Shown: positions 15,588 to 24,419 of the stretch, in pieces
How positions within the stretch are numbered: the first letter of the stretch is position 1
Layout of the letters: each line of letters opens with the position of its first letter
From: an uncultured Lachnospiraceae bacterium
GTDB lineage: Bacteria; Bacillota; Clostridia; Lachnospirales; Lachnospiraceae
Assembly: GCA_944380095.1 (NCBI GenBank)
Contig: CALWGP010000008.1
Coordinates: forward strand, 1 to 45,347
DNA length: 45,347 bases
Direction: 5' to 3'
Translations under genes and position numbers: made by a program
Notes under the pieces: generated by a model
Told to the model about the DNA's origin: nothing
The model's input: only the letters and a program-made list of their open reading frames with translations
Databases searched by the model: none

Positions 15588-16754
15588 ATGAGCGAAAACA
15601 GATTACCGTTTACCGGACATGAAAAAATACGGTTCAACGTCCCGCCTTTTACCGGAAAAGAATACGACTATATCCGGCAGGCGGTGGAAAACAAGAAGAT
15701 CTGCGGGGACGGGGAGTTTACCAGGAGGGCCGGCCGGTGGTTCGAGGAGCGCACCGGGACGGCAAAGTGCCTGATGACCACTTCCTGCACCCATGCCACG
15801 GAACTGGCCGCCCTTTTGTGCAATATCCGCCCGGGGGACGAGGTGATCATGCCTTCTTTCACCTTTGTGTCCACCGCGGACGCCTTCGTGCTGCGGGGGG
15901 CGGTGCCGGTCTTTGTGGATATCCGCCCGGATACCATGAATCTTGACGAAACGCTGATCGAAGGGGCGGTTACGGAAAAGACGAAAGCCATTGTCCCCGT
16001 CCACTATGCAGGGGTGTCCTGCGAGATGGATACCATCCTGGACATCGCCCGCCGCCATCATCTGTTCGTGGTGGAGGACGCGGCCCAGGGCGTGATGGCC
16101 TCTTATAAAGGGAAAGCCCTGGGGACCATGGGGGATTTCGGCTGCTACAGCTTCCACGAGACGAAAAACTACAGCATGGGGGAAGGCGGCGCCCTGCTCA
16201 TCCGGGATCCGGAGTATATCGAGAAGGCGGAGATTTTCCGGGAAAAGGGAACGGACCGGAGCAAATATTTCCGGGGACAGGTGGACAAATACCGCTGGCA
16301 GGATTACGGTTCCAGCTATCTGCCCAGTGAGCTCAACGTGGCCTATCTGTACGCCCAGCTGGAGATGGCGGAGCAGATCAACGAATACCGGCTGGCCCGC
16401 TGGAACGAATATTACGAACAGCTCCTTCCCCTGAAAGAGGCCGGAAAGCTGATCCTTCCCACCGTGCCGGAGGGCTGCGTCCACAATGCCCATATGTTCT
16501 ATATCAAGACGGCGGACGAAGGGGAGTGCACGGCCCTGCGGGAATTTTTAAAGGACAGGGACGTTCTGGCCGTGACCCATTACGTGCCCCTGCATTCCGC
16601 GCCCGCGGGACGCAAATACGGGCGTTTTTACGGGGAAGACGTTTATACCACAAAGGAGAGCGAACGGCTGCTGCGCCTGCCCATGTACTACGGGCTGACG
16701 GCGGACGATGTTTCCTTTGTGACAGAGAAGGTAAGGGAGTTCTATGGAGCTTAA
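15588..16754 (+). CDS. wecE: dTDP-4-amino-4,6-dideoxygalactose transaminase, WecE/RffA
   Basis: A PLP aminotransferase of the DegT/DnrJ/EryC1 family, 388 residues. It converts dTDP-4-dehydro-6-deoxy-glucose and glutamate to dTDP-4-amino-4,6-dideoxy-D-galactose (dTDP-Fuc4N). The sequence follows E. coli WecE very closely over its whole length: IRFNVPPFTGKEYDY, KICGDGEFTRR, PSFTFVSTADAFVLRG, VFVDIRPDTMN, SFHETKNYSMGEGG with PLP lysine K193, and the EDVYTTKESERLLRLPMYY end. This makes the substrate call stronger than is usual for the family. The dTDP-glucose synthesis genes (rmlA, rmlB) are not in the window and must be elsewhere. The GNAT-GT2 fusion two genes downstream could acetylate its product. 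Confidence 0.9.
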   Translation: MSENRLPFTGHEKIRFNVPPFTGKEYDYIRQAVENKKICGDGEFTRRAGRWFEERTGTAKCLMTTSCTHATELAALLCNIRPGDEVIMPSFTFVSTADAFVLRGAVPVFVDIRPDTMNLDETLIEGAVTEKTKAIVPVHYAGVSCEMDTILDIARRHHLFVVEDAAQGVMASYKGKALGTMGDFGCYSFHETKNYSMGEGGALLIRDPEYIEKAEIFREKGTDRSKYFRGQVDKYRWQDYGSSYLPSELNVAYLYAQLEMAEQINEYRLARWNEYYEQLLPLKEAGKLILPTVPEGCVHNAHMFYIKTADEGECTALREFLKDRDVLAVTHYVPLHSAPAGRKYGRFYGEDVYTTKESERLLRLPMYYGLTADDVSFVTEKVREFYGA

Positions 16755-18513
16755 AAACCGATGGCAGGACCGGCTGACGGCATCGCTGCTTACGCTGCTT
16801 TTCTTCGGCTTTTTGGCCCTGCGTTTCGATTTCTGTTATGACCTTAATGACGACGTGCTGATCAAGGATATCCTTTCCGGGGTTTATTCCGGCGCGCCGG
16901 ACGGGCATACCATGCAGCTGCTCTATCCGCTGGGAGCGGTTTTAAGCTTTCTGTACCGGCTGCTGCCCGTCCCCGTCTTCGGTCTGTTTTTGATCGCCTG
17001 CCAGGGCGTGTCCGTCTGGGTGATCCTGCGCCGGACGGCGGGGATGTGCCGGGGCCTTGTGGGACGGATTGCTTTGCCTGCGGCGGAGAGCCTGTTCCTT
17101 CTGGCGGCTTTCGGCGGCCACATGCTTTTTTTGCAGTATACGGTAACGTCCGGGCTGCTGGCCGGGGCTGCCGTTTTCTGGCTTTTGACCGGCAGGCAGG
17201 AGGAGGAACCTTTTTTGGCGGGAAGGTTCATCGGGCAAAATGTGCCGGCCCTGGTTTTGTACTGGCTGGCCTTTTGCCTCCGGCCGGAGATGGGCCTGCT
17301 TTTGCTGCCTTTGGCGGGAACGGCGGGACTGTGCCTTTGGGCCCAAAGGCCCCCTTTTTTTAGCCGGGAAAACCTGGCGGCATACGCAGGGCTGTTTTTG
17401 ATCCTGGCCGCAGGCATGGGCCTGTTTTGGGGCATGGACGGACTGGCGTACCGGTCGCAGGACTGGAAGGAATTCAGGCGGTTTTTTAACGCCCGTACCG
17501 AGCTGTACGATTACCAGCTGGATTTGATCAACAATTACGGGGAAAATGAGGAAATCTACCGGGCGTTAGACATTGCGCCCCAGCAGCAGAAACTGCTGGA
17601 AACCTACAACTTCGGCGCGGATGATTCCATAGATGCGGACTGGATGGAAGGGCTGCAGGATGCGGCGGCCGGCCGGGAAGGGGGCGGGATTTTTAGACAG
17701 ACCGTCGGGGAAGCCCTGTGGAGCCTGCGGCACCGTTTTTTGTCTTCCGGGGATTTCCCGCTGAACCTTGCAGTGCTGACGGCGTTTGTTTGTCTGCTGG
17801 GTTTGGGGGCCCGCAGGGGCAGCCGGGGGCTTTTGTGGCAGGCGCCTTTGTGCCTGGCAGCGGGAGGCGTTTCGTGGATGTTCCTGCTTTTGCGCAACCG
17901 CCCGGAAACAAGGGTGGTGGATCCCCTCTACCTGGCCCAGTTTCTGGTCTTTTGGGGCCTGCTTCTGAAATGTTTAGCGGATCGGGCCAAGGGGCGGGAA
18001 GGCAGGGAAAGCCTTTGGGACGGCTGTCAGAAAGCCATTCCCGGCGCTGTAGCGGTCTTTTTGGCCGTGCTTGCCGCCGTGCGGCTGCCTTTTTCGCTGA
18101 CGGAAATGGAAGGGGAATTCTGGCGGCGGGAGGAGACCAACCGGATCCAGCAGGAAGTGATGGCGTACTGCAGCGCCCGTCCGGAAACGCTGTTTTTGGA
18201 GGACGTATATTCCACGGTGGCTTACAGCGAAACGATTTGGGTAGACAGGGACAAACCCTTCAATTACGATCTGCTGGGGGGCTGGCTGGTGAAAAGCCCG
18301 CTGACCCAAAAGAAGCTGTCCGCTTTCGGATTTTCCGGCATGGAAGAGGCGGTGCGCAGCACGGAAGGGGTTTTGCTTTTGAGCGATGTAGAATCCGGGA
18401 TGGAGTGGCTTGAGGATTACTTCGCGTTTCGTCAGGAAGCGGTTTCGCTGGTTTTGGAAGATACCATCGGGGACCGGGTGGAGGTCTGGCGGGTAACGGC
18501 GGAAGGAGAATGA
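16744..18513 (+). CDS. Polytopic membrane protein, probable GT-C glycosyltransferase
   Basis: A 589-residue protein with about ten hydrophobic segments. After the first segment (residues 12-27) an acidic loop contains YDLNDDVL (N35, D36, D37), the kind of motif that binds the donor phosphate in GT-C enzymes. A soluble stretch at about residues 235-325 and a soluble C-terminal domain after about residue 440 are probably extracytoplasmic. No named family is recognised. It overlaps the end of wecE by 11 bases, with GGGAG just upstream, and is followed after three bases by the GNAT-GT2 fusion. Its place between the Fuc4N aminotransferase and that fusion suggests it transfers the lipid-carried Fuc4NAc, which is an inference from position. 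Confidence 0.68.
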   Translation: MELKNRWQDRLTASLLTLLFFGFLALRFDFCYDLNDDVLIKDILSGVYSGAPDGHTMQLLYPLGAVLSFLYRLLPVPVFGLFLIACQGVSVWVILRRTAGMCRGLVGRIALPAAESLFLLAAFGGHMLFLQYTVTSGLLAGAAVFWLLTGRQEEEPFLAGRFIGQNVPALVLYWLAFCLRPEMGLLLLPLAGTAGLCLWAQRPPFFSRENLAAYAGLFLILAAGMGLFWGMDGLAYRSQDWKEFRRFFNARTELYDYQLDLINNYGENEEIYRALDIAPQQQKLLETYNFGADDSIDADWMEGLQDAAAGREGGGIFRQTVGEALWSLRHRFLSSGDFPLNLAVLTAFVCLLGLGARRGSRGLLWQAPLCLAAGGVSWMFLLLRNRPETRVVDPLYLAQFLVFWGLLLKCLADRAKGREGRESLWDGCQKAIPGAVAVFLAVLAAVRLPFSLTEMEGEFWRREETNRIQQEVMAYCSARPETLFLEDVYSTVAYSETIWVDRDKPFNYDLLGGWLVKSPLTQKKLSAFGFSGMEEAVRSTEGVLLLSDVESGMEWLEDYFAFRQEAVSLVLEDTIGDRVEVWRVTAEGE

Positions 18514-18516
18514 GTG

Positions 18517-20007
18517 ATGATACAGGGAGAACATATTTATCTGCGTCCCATCGGGGAAGAGGATACGGAACGGATCGTGGCCTGGAGAAACCAGGAGCGG
18601 GTACGGCATAATTTCATTTATCAAAAGCCGTTTACCCGGGAGGGACATGAAGCCTGGCTGCGCACCAAGGTAGCTTCCGGGGAAGTGGTGCAGTTTATCA
18701 TCTGTGAAAAGGAAACGGACCGGCCGGTGGGAAGCGTGTATTTTAGGGACATTGACCGGGAAAATAAAAAGGCGGAATACGGGATTTTCATCGGGGAAGA
18801 AGACGCGGCCGGGAAAGGCATCGGGACGGAAACCGCCCGGCTGGCGGTGGCCTATGCCAGGGACGTGCTGAAACTGCACAAGCTGATGCTGCGGGTGTTT
18901 GCGGATAACATCGGGGCGGTAAAAAGCTACGAAAAGGCGGGCTTTGTGCGGGAAGCGTATTTAAAAGACGAGATCTGCCAGGGCGGCCGCTACCGGGATC
19001 TTTTGCTGATGGCGGTGCGTTTCGGGGAAGAAGGGGCTGTCTTGGACAACAAGAAGCTTGTCAGTTTCGTCATTCCCTGCTATCGTTCCCGGGATACCAT
19101 CGGGGGCGTGGTGGAAGAAATCGGCGCCGCCATGGAAAAGCTGGCGCAAGTTTACGATTACGAGGTGATCCTGGTCAACGACTGTTCCCCGGACGATACC
19201 TTTTCCCAAATCCGCAAGCTGTGCCGGCAGGACGAGAGGATTACCGGCGTGAACCTGGCCAAAAATTTCGGACAGCACGCGGCGCTGATGGCGGGCTTCC
19301 ACCAGGTAAAAGGGGATATCCTAGTCTGCCTGGACGACGACGGGCAGACCCCTGCGGACGAAGTGGGAAAACTGCTGTCCGCCTTGGAGGAAGGGGCGGA
19401 TGTGGCCTACGCCCGCTATGAGCATAAGCATCACAACGCTTTCCGCAATTTCGGCAGCAGGGTCAACGACTGGATGCTGTGTTTTATGCTCCATAAGCCG
19501 AAAAATCTGTTTATTTCCAGTTATTTTGCGGCCCGCCGGTTCGTGCTGGAAGAGATGCTGCGCTATGAGAACGCCTTTCCCTACGTGATCGGCCTGGTGC
19601 TGCGCACCACAAAAAATATCGTCAATGTGACGGTGGAACACAGGGACCGCAAGTCCGGCGTGTCGGGATATACGTTCGGGAAGCTTCTGGCTTTGTGGTT
19701 CAACGGGTTTACGGCCTTTTCGGAAAAGCCGCTGCGCATCGCAACCCTCACCGGCACGGGCTGCGCGGGGCTGGGATTTTTATACGGGCTGTATACGGTG
19801 ATCAAAAAGCTGGTGGTGCCCAATGTGCCCGTGGGCTTTTCGGCGTTAATGTCCGGGATCATGTTCATCGGGGGGATGCTGATGCTGATGCTGGGGCTGA
19901 TCGGGGAATACATCGGGAGAATGTATATCTGCATGAACAGCGCCCCCCAGTTTGTGATAAGGGAGATCGTGGGTGGAACAAAAGATGGAGAAAAGGGGAA
20001 CGCATAA
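18517..20007 (+). CDS. Fusion of GNAT acetyltransferase and GtrB/ArnC-like polyprenyl-phosphate glycosyltransferase
   Basis: One 496-residue protein with two domains. Residues 1-168 are a RimJ/RimL-type GNAT domain: IYLRPIGEEDTERIVAWRN at the start, an acetyl-CoA loop near GKGIGTETARLAVAYA, and ADNIGAVKSYEKAGF. This subgroup includes amino-sugar N-acetyltransferases. Residues 170-496 are a family 2 glycosyltransferase (SFVIPCYRSRDT, VNDCSPDD, L272-DDDGQ) ending in two membrane segments at roughly 405-425 and 440-465, as in ArnC, GtrB and CsbB, which load one sugar onto undecaprenyl phosphate. Close to wecE, it could acetylate dTDP-Fuc4N and then make Und-P-Fuc4NAc. A GTG at 18514 is possible, but the ATG at 18517 is better spaced from GGAAGGAG (18501-18508). 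No stop or frameshift separates the domains. Confidence 0.87.
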   Translation: MIQGEHIYLRPIGEEDTERIVAWRNQERVRHNFIYQKPFTREGHEAWLRTKVASGEVVQFIICEKETDRPVGSVYFRDIDRENKKAEYGIFIGEEDAAGKGIGTETARLAVAYARDVLKLHKLMLRVFADNIGAVKSYEKAGFVREAYLKDEICQGGRYRDLLLMAVRFGEEGAVLDNKKLVSFVIPCYRSRDTIGGVVEEIGAAMEKLAQVYDYEVILVNDCSPDDTFSQIRKLCRQDERITGVNLAKNFGQHAALMAGFHQVKGDILVCLDDDGQTPADEVGKLLSALEEGADVAYARYEHKHHNAFRNFGSRVNDWMLCFMLHKPKNLFISSYFAARRFVLEEMLRYENAFPYVIGLVLRTTKNIVNVTVEHRDRKSGVSGYTFGKLLALWFNGFTAFSEKPLRIATLTGTGCAGLGFLYGLYTVIKKLVVPNVPVGFSALMSGIMFIGGMLMLMLGLIGEYIGRMYICMNSAPQFVIREIVGGTKDGEKGNA

Positions 20008-21823
20008 GGGAAAAAAGACGGATATTGCCCGGGCGGCAGTCTGCGCTTTCCTGGGGACCACAGCCTGTCTGGGAAATGGAAAGGGAAGCACATCCTGGGC
20101 CCTTTCCAACAGCGCCCTGTCGGTGGTTTTGTTTCTGGCCCTTTCCCTGCTTTGTTTTTACGCCTTCCGGGCAGGGCCTTTTTCAAAACGCAAATGGATC
20201 TGCGCCGGGATCGGGGCACTGTTTTTGGGGACGGCCTGGCAGTGGGGCGTCCAGCTGGAAACCTGGGGAAGCGTAAGCTTCCCGGCAAAAAGGACCTGGC
20301 TGTTCCCCCTCTTTTTTGCAGTCTGCATGACGCCGGTCTTTGTCTGGGCGTTTGAGGCGCTGGAGAATTTGCTGTCCCGGACGGACGGCTGTTTGGGGGA
20401 ACCGGGAAAAGGTGCGGCGGCAAAGATCGCAAGGATATTGTCCGCCCATCCGGTGCTGTTTGGCGCGCTGGGCCTGTTTTTGGCATGGCTGCCGGTGTTT
20501 TTGGCTGTCTATCCGGGCTTTTTTGCCTATGACGCTACGGATGAGCTGGAACAGGTGCTCAGCGGGGAATATGTGACCCGCCATCCCCTGATCCATGTGC
20601 TGGTTTTAGGAAAGATCGTCTCCCTGGGCCAAAAGCTGACCGGAAACTATAATACGGGGATCGCCGTTTACGTACTGCTGCAGACGGTTCTCTGGGCGTT
20701 TCTTTTGTCCTGGACGGTTTCCTGCATCCGGGATGGGGGGAAAAAGGGAGCGCATCCAAAGGCGGTATGGATCGGTTCGTGGCTGTTTTTTGCTTTCTTT
20801 CCCGTGATCCCGCTGTTTGTGATGTGTACCACCAAAGACTCCCTTTACACGGCCGCCCTGCTGGCGGTGATCGTCCTTTTATCCCGGATGGGGAGGGAAC
20901 CGGAACGATTCTGGGAGGACAAAAGGGCGCAGGCAGGGCTGGTGTCGGCCCTCTTTTTCATGGCCCTTCTGCGCAACAACGGTTTCTATATCTTCCTGGT
21001 GATGATCCCGGTGCTGCTGATCTGGGCCGGACGTAGGCGGGCGGGACGGATGGGGATTTTGCTGGCGCTGACCTTTTTGTGCTGGTTTGGGGTGGACGCA
21101 GGATTTAAGGCAGCCCTGCAGCCGGCCAGCACGGATGTGCAGGAAACCCTTACCGTGCCCATCCAGCAGCTGGCCCGGGTGTGGAAAAACAGCCCGGAGA
21201 CGTTTTCCAAAGAAGACCGGGAAGCGCTGTTTGAAATTCTGCCCCCGGATGCGCTGGAATACTACACGCCGAAACTTTCGGATCCGGTGAAGAATACCTT
21301 TGACAACGAAGCCTTCCGGAAAAATCCCGGCCGCTACATAAGCCTCTGGGCCAAAACCGGGCTGAAAGCGCCTTTTACCTATGTCAATGCCTGGCTGATG
21401 ACTTCCTACGGGTTCTGGTATCCGGATACGGTAATCGACGTCTACAACGGGGTCAGGGATTATGTGGACAGTTCCTGGTTTAGTTTCGAAACCGAAGAAC
21501 CGGGATTCAGAAACAGCCTGCTTCCCGGACTGGAAGAAATCTACCGCAGGATTTCCCTGGAGATCTGGGTACAGCGCGTGCCCGTGCTGTCCATGCTGTT
21601 TTCCCCCGGATTTCTGTGCTGGGTGTATGCGCTGGGGCTTTTGTACCTGGTTTCCTGCGGACGGTTCAAAAGTGCGGCCGCCTTTTTGCCGCTGGTTTTA
21701 AACTGGCTTACCGTGCTGCTTGGGCCCACTTATCTGGTGCGCTACGTCCTGATTTTCTGGTTCGCCCTGCCGGTGCTGGCAGCGGCGGCCTGCGCCCCCA
21801 AAACGCCCGGGGACGCCCGCTAA
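19973..21823 (+). CDS. DUF6020-like polytopic membrane protein
   Basis: A 616-residue protein with about twelve hydrophobic segments. The central stretch VYPGFFAYDATDELEQV followed by YVTRHPLIHVLVLGK resembles the DUF6020 family of Clostridia and Actinobacteria, whose members have a GT-C-like layout. TTKDSLY follows, and a soluble extracytoplasmic region is found at about residues 385-520. The function is unknown; a role in sugar transfer or polymer export is a guess from context. The GTG at 19973 has AAGGGAG at good distance and overlaps the preceding gene by 35 bases; the ATG at 19985 is an alternative start. It is the last gene of the 9809 run, and a new promoter follows directly. Confidence 0.72.
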   Translation: MEQKMEKRGTHKGKKTDIARAAVCAFLGTTACLGNGKGSTSWALSNSALSVVLFLALSLLCFYAFRAGPFSKRKWICAGIGALFLGTAWQWGVQLETWGSVSFPAKRTWLFPLFFAVCMTPVFVWAFEALENLLSRTDGCLGEPGKGAAAKIARILSAHPVLFGALGLFLAWLPVFLAVYPGFFAYDATDELEQVLSGEYVTRHPLIHVLVLGKIVSLGQKLTGNYNTGIAVYVLLQTVLWAFLLSWTVSCIRDGGKKGAHPKAVWIGSWLFFAFFPVIPLFVMCTTKDSLYTAALLAVIVLLSRMGREPERFWEDKRAQAGLVSALFFMALLRNNGFYIFLVMIPVLLIWAGRRRAGRMGILLALTFLCWFGVDAGFKAALQPASTDVQETLTVPIQQLARVWKNSPETFSKEDREALFEILPPDALEYYTPKLSDPVKNTFDNEAFRKNPGRYISLWAKTGLKAPFTYVNAWLMTSYGFWYPDTVIDVYNGVRDYVDSSWFSFETEEPGFRNSLLPGLEEIYRRISLEIWVQRVPVLSMLFSPGFLCWVYALGLLYLVSCGRFKSAAAFLPLVLNWLTVLLGPTYLVRYVLIFWFALPVLAAAACAPKTPGDAR

Positions 21824-21830
21824 ACTGCTG

Positions 21831-21860
21831 TTGTCAATCGCTGTCAAAGTGTGCTATACT
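21831..21860 (+). promoter_or_regulatory. Strong promoter of the 21923 gene run
   Basis: TTGTCA at 21831-21836 and TATACT at 21855-21860 are 18 bases apart, and TG at 21852-21853 makes an extended -10. It lies in the 100-base gap after 21823. Transcription would start near 21867, and GAAAGG at 21911-21916 precedes the ATG at 21923. This is among the best promoters in the window. Confidence 0.72.
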
Positions 21861-21922
21861 GCTAAGGATATATCGGAAAAACTGGAAAATTCTGTCCCGG
21901 GAGCGGGTCAGAAAGGATGGAA

Positions 21923-24418
21923 ATGAACCGAAAAATCAGAGGATACCGGTTAATTACATACTGTATTGCATTTTATGCGGTCCTGGCCTTCCTGCTGCTT
22001 GGGCCTGCCGGGATTTTGAAATCCGACCGGACGGTGGCGGGCAACGAGGCGCCGGCGGGCAGCGTGGAAGTGCGGCTGGACCGGCAGGTCCAGCAGGTGA
22101 TTGTGGCGGAAGGGACCTGGCTGCGCTATCTGGATCTGTACGTCACTTCTGAGGAGTCCGGGGGCAGGACCTACAACCTGCTGGTGTACGATTCCCAAAA
22201 CCAGCGGCTGCTGCAGCGCCAGATCGCCCTGCCCGAGACGGAAATCCCGGGCTTTGTGCGTCTGCCCATCGGCGTGGAAACCGTGCCGGGGCAGCTGTAT
22301 GTCTGGCAGCTGCAGGGAACGGATACCCCTCTTTCCCTGGCTTATGAGAATACCGGGGAGACGGGGCTGACCACCTTCGGCAATTATTATGTGCTGGAGG
22401 ACGGCCAGTCCTTTATGCAGGAAGCGCAGAATATCGTTATGCGCGTCACCTATACGGACAGCCCTTCGGCAAAGAAGATGGCCGCCCTGTACGGGGCTCT
22501 TTTTGCCGTGGCTGCGATTTGTATTGCCCTGGCGGAATATCAGGGCAGGAAATCGCAGAAACTGAAAAGGGAAGTGCGTCTGCAGACCGCGGTACGCCTG
22601 ACCTTAGGACCGACGCTGTGCTGCGCCGTACTGTACCTGTGCTATGCGGTTTTCGGACAAAACCTGTTCGGCGGAAAGCCGGAAGACAAGATTGTTTACG
22701 GCCTGGGGATCGGGATTGCAGCCGCTTTTTTTGCCTGGGTGATTTTTGCCCCCCGAAAAAGCGGGGAGGGCCGTCCCTTTGGGGAGTTGGTTTCCGGCGA
22801 GGGGATGGACTGGCTGCAGGCCGCCGCTTTCGCAGGCGCCCTGTGGGGAACCATCCGTTTTATGAACGCCCAGTACCAGTTCCAGCAGGATATGGCGTAC
22901 CGGCAGGTCCTGTTTGCCTCTGCCCTGGTCCTTCTGACCATGGGGCCGGCCAAGGCTTTGCTGCACAGATACAGCGTCCTTTGGACAGGGCTGTCCGCCC
23001 TGGCCGGTACGGTGTTTTACGGATTGCAGAAAAGCTCTTTGGCAGAAGAGGACGCCGTGCAGAAGCTGTCTTTGCTGCGCTGGGACATCCTGATTGCCAT
23101 TGCGGCCGGACTGGCGGTGATCGCCCTCTGGGATAAGATCCGGCGCAGGACCTTTGTCTTTTTTGGGATCAACCGCCTGTACGCAGCCCTTTTCGGAGCG
23201 CTTCTGATCCTGCTTTTGGTCTTTCGCAATACCAGGACGTGGCCGGTCTACCTGGTGGTTGTATTCGGCCTGTTTTATCTGTTTTACCTGGGATGGGAGA
23301 ACAGGGACAGACTTTTGTATAACTTCTGCAACGGAGTGACCCTAAATTTTGCCCTGGCGGTGATTTTCGCCCTGGCGCGAAGGCCATTCCGGGCCTGGGT
23401 GTACAGCCGCTACAATTTCGTCTTCCATACCGTGACCATTACGGCGACCTATTTGACCCTGGTGCTGTGCGCCCTGACCGTGCGTCTTTTGTGGAAGCTT
23501 CATAAGGGAAAACGGCTGACGGATTTTTCGGGGACGCTGCTTTTGTACGGTATGGCCGCAGCTTTCCTGTTTTTCACCCTGTCCCGCACGGGCTATCTGG
23601 CCGTGGTGGTCATGACGGTGATCCTCGTGCCTTTTGTGACGTTCTTTGTTTTCCGGCAGGGCGCGGCCGCGTTTTTCCGGTACGCAGGCTGTATGCTTTT
23701 GTCCGCGGTCCTGTGCGTCCCTGTAGCCTATACCGGGGTGCGGATTTTGCCCGCCTTGTATAACGATCCCTATATTTATGAAGTGGAAGAGTCCGCGGCG
23801 GCCATTCACAGGGATGATCCGAAGGATTCCACCGGCTACATGTCGGTGTCCTATTTTAAATATGTGATGGACAATAAGCTGTTTGCCGCAGCAGGGGAGG
23901 AAGGGCTTTCCCCCAGGGCATGGATGAGCTGCCTGGCCGGGGAAACCGCAGTGCTTCCGGGCAGCGTCCTGGTGGCCTCTGCCGGGGAGGACGCCCAGCT
24001 GTCCGATCTGGAAGAGTTTTCCAACGGCCGTCTGGAAATTTTCAAAAGTTATATCGGCAACTGGAACCTGACGGGGCACAGCCGGATGGGGGTGACTTTG
24101 CCCGACGGTTCCACCAGCGTACACGCCCACAACACCTACCTGCAGGTGATCCATGACCACGGCCTTCTCACCGGCGCCGTCTACCTGGTTTTCGGCCTGG
24201 CAAGCGCGGTGATGATGTTCGGATATGCGTTAAGGCACGGGAAAAAGGACGGGTGCGCGGCCCTGCCGCTGGCGGTTTTCATCGGCTTTGCGGTAGCCGG
24301 GCTGGTGGAATGGATTTTCCATCCCTGCAACCCGCTGGGCTATTCGGCCATGGTTGTCCTGGCCCCGCTGCTTTTGTCCGACAGGAAATTAAAATCCGGG
24401 AAAGTGTTTAAGAAGTAA
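21923..24418 (+). CDS. O-antigen ligase/polymerase family protein (Wzy_C) with a large N-terminal extracytoplasmic domain
   Basis: An 831-residue membrane protein. After the first membrane segment (about 9-29) comes a soluble beta-rich region to about residue 185. About twelve membrane segments follow. The family signature is in the second half: SRTGYLAVVV, then a large extracytoplasmic loop (about 615-730) ending in VHAHNTYLQVIHDHGLL, where HNxxL is the conserved pattern of Wzy_C proteins. Such proteins polymerise repeat units (Wzy), ligate glycan to a lipid (WaaL) or transfer it to protein (PglL). Sequence alone does not separate these. It heads a run with PglF, PglE and PglC homologues. 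The start at 21923 is favoured by GAAAGG six bases upstream; the ATG at 21917 touches that site. Confidence 0.8.
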   Translation: MNRKIRGYRLITYCIAFYAVLAFLLLGPAGILKSDRTVAGNEAPAGSVEVRLDRQVQQVIVAEGTWLRYLDLYVTSEESGGRTYNLLVYDSQNQRLLQRQIALPETEIPGFVRLPIGVETVPGQLYVWQLQGTDTPLSLAYENTGETGLTTFGNYYVLEDGQSFMQEAQNIVMRVTYTDSPSAKKMAALYGALFAVAAICIALAEYQGRKSQKLKREVRLQTAVRLTLGPTLCCAVLYLCYAVFGQNLFGGKPEDKIVYGLGIGIAAAFFAWVIFAPRKSGEGRPFGELVSGEGMDWLQAAAFAGALWGTIRFMNAQYQFQQDMAYRQVLFASALVLLTMGPAKALLHRYSVLWTGLSALAGTVFYGLQKSSLAEEDAVQKLSLLRWDILIAIAAGLAVIALWDKIRRRTFVFFGINRLYAALFGALLILLLVFRNTRTWPVYLVVVFGLFYLFYLGWENRDRLLYNFCNGVTLNFALAVIFALARRPFRAWVYSRYNFVFHTVTITATYLTLVLCALTVRLLWKLHKGKRLTDFSGTLLLYGMAAAFLFFTLSRTGYLAVVVMTVILVPFVTFFVFRQGAAAFFRYAGCMLLSAVLCVPVAYTGVRILPALYNDPYIYEVEESAAAIHRDDPKDSTGYMSVSYFKYVMDNKLFAAAGEEGLSPRAWMSCLAGETAVLPGSVLVASAGEDAQLSDLEEFSNGRLEIFKSYIGNWNLTGHSRMGVTLPDGSTSVHAHNTYLQVIHDHGLLTGAVYLVFGLASAVMMFGYALRHGKKDGCAALPLAVFIGFAVAGLVEWIFHPCNPLGYSAMVVLAPLLLSDRKLKSGKVFKK

Positions 24419-24419
24419 G

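Noticed and set aside
15588-16754. The aminotransferase as PseC, filling the gap in the Pse pathway
   Set aside because: Its sequence follows WecE/RffA along its whole length, including the region around the PLP lysine and the C-terminal TTKESERLLRLP stretch, so dTDP-Fuc4N synthesis is far more likely.
17718-18413. A 231-codon plus-strand frame within the membrane protein gene at 16744
   Set aside because: Rich in Gly, Pro and Arg as expected for an out-of-frame reading, with no ribosome site; the overlapping membrane protein is continuous.
18517-19020. The GNAT domain of the fusion as PseH
   Set aside because: It cannot be excluded, but it is fused to a glycosyltransferase and is close to wecE rather than to pse genes, so acetylation of Fuc4N is the better first guess.
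19581-20486. A 301-codon minus-strand frame across the junction of the GNAT-GT2 fusion and the DUF6020-like gene
   Set aside because: Composition is Pro/Arg/Ser-rich low-quality shadow sequence, and both plus-strand genes are coherent.
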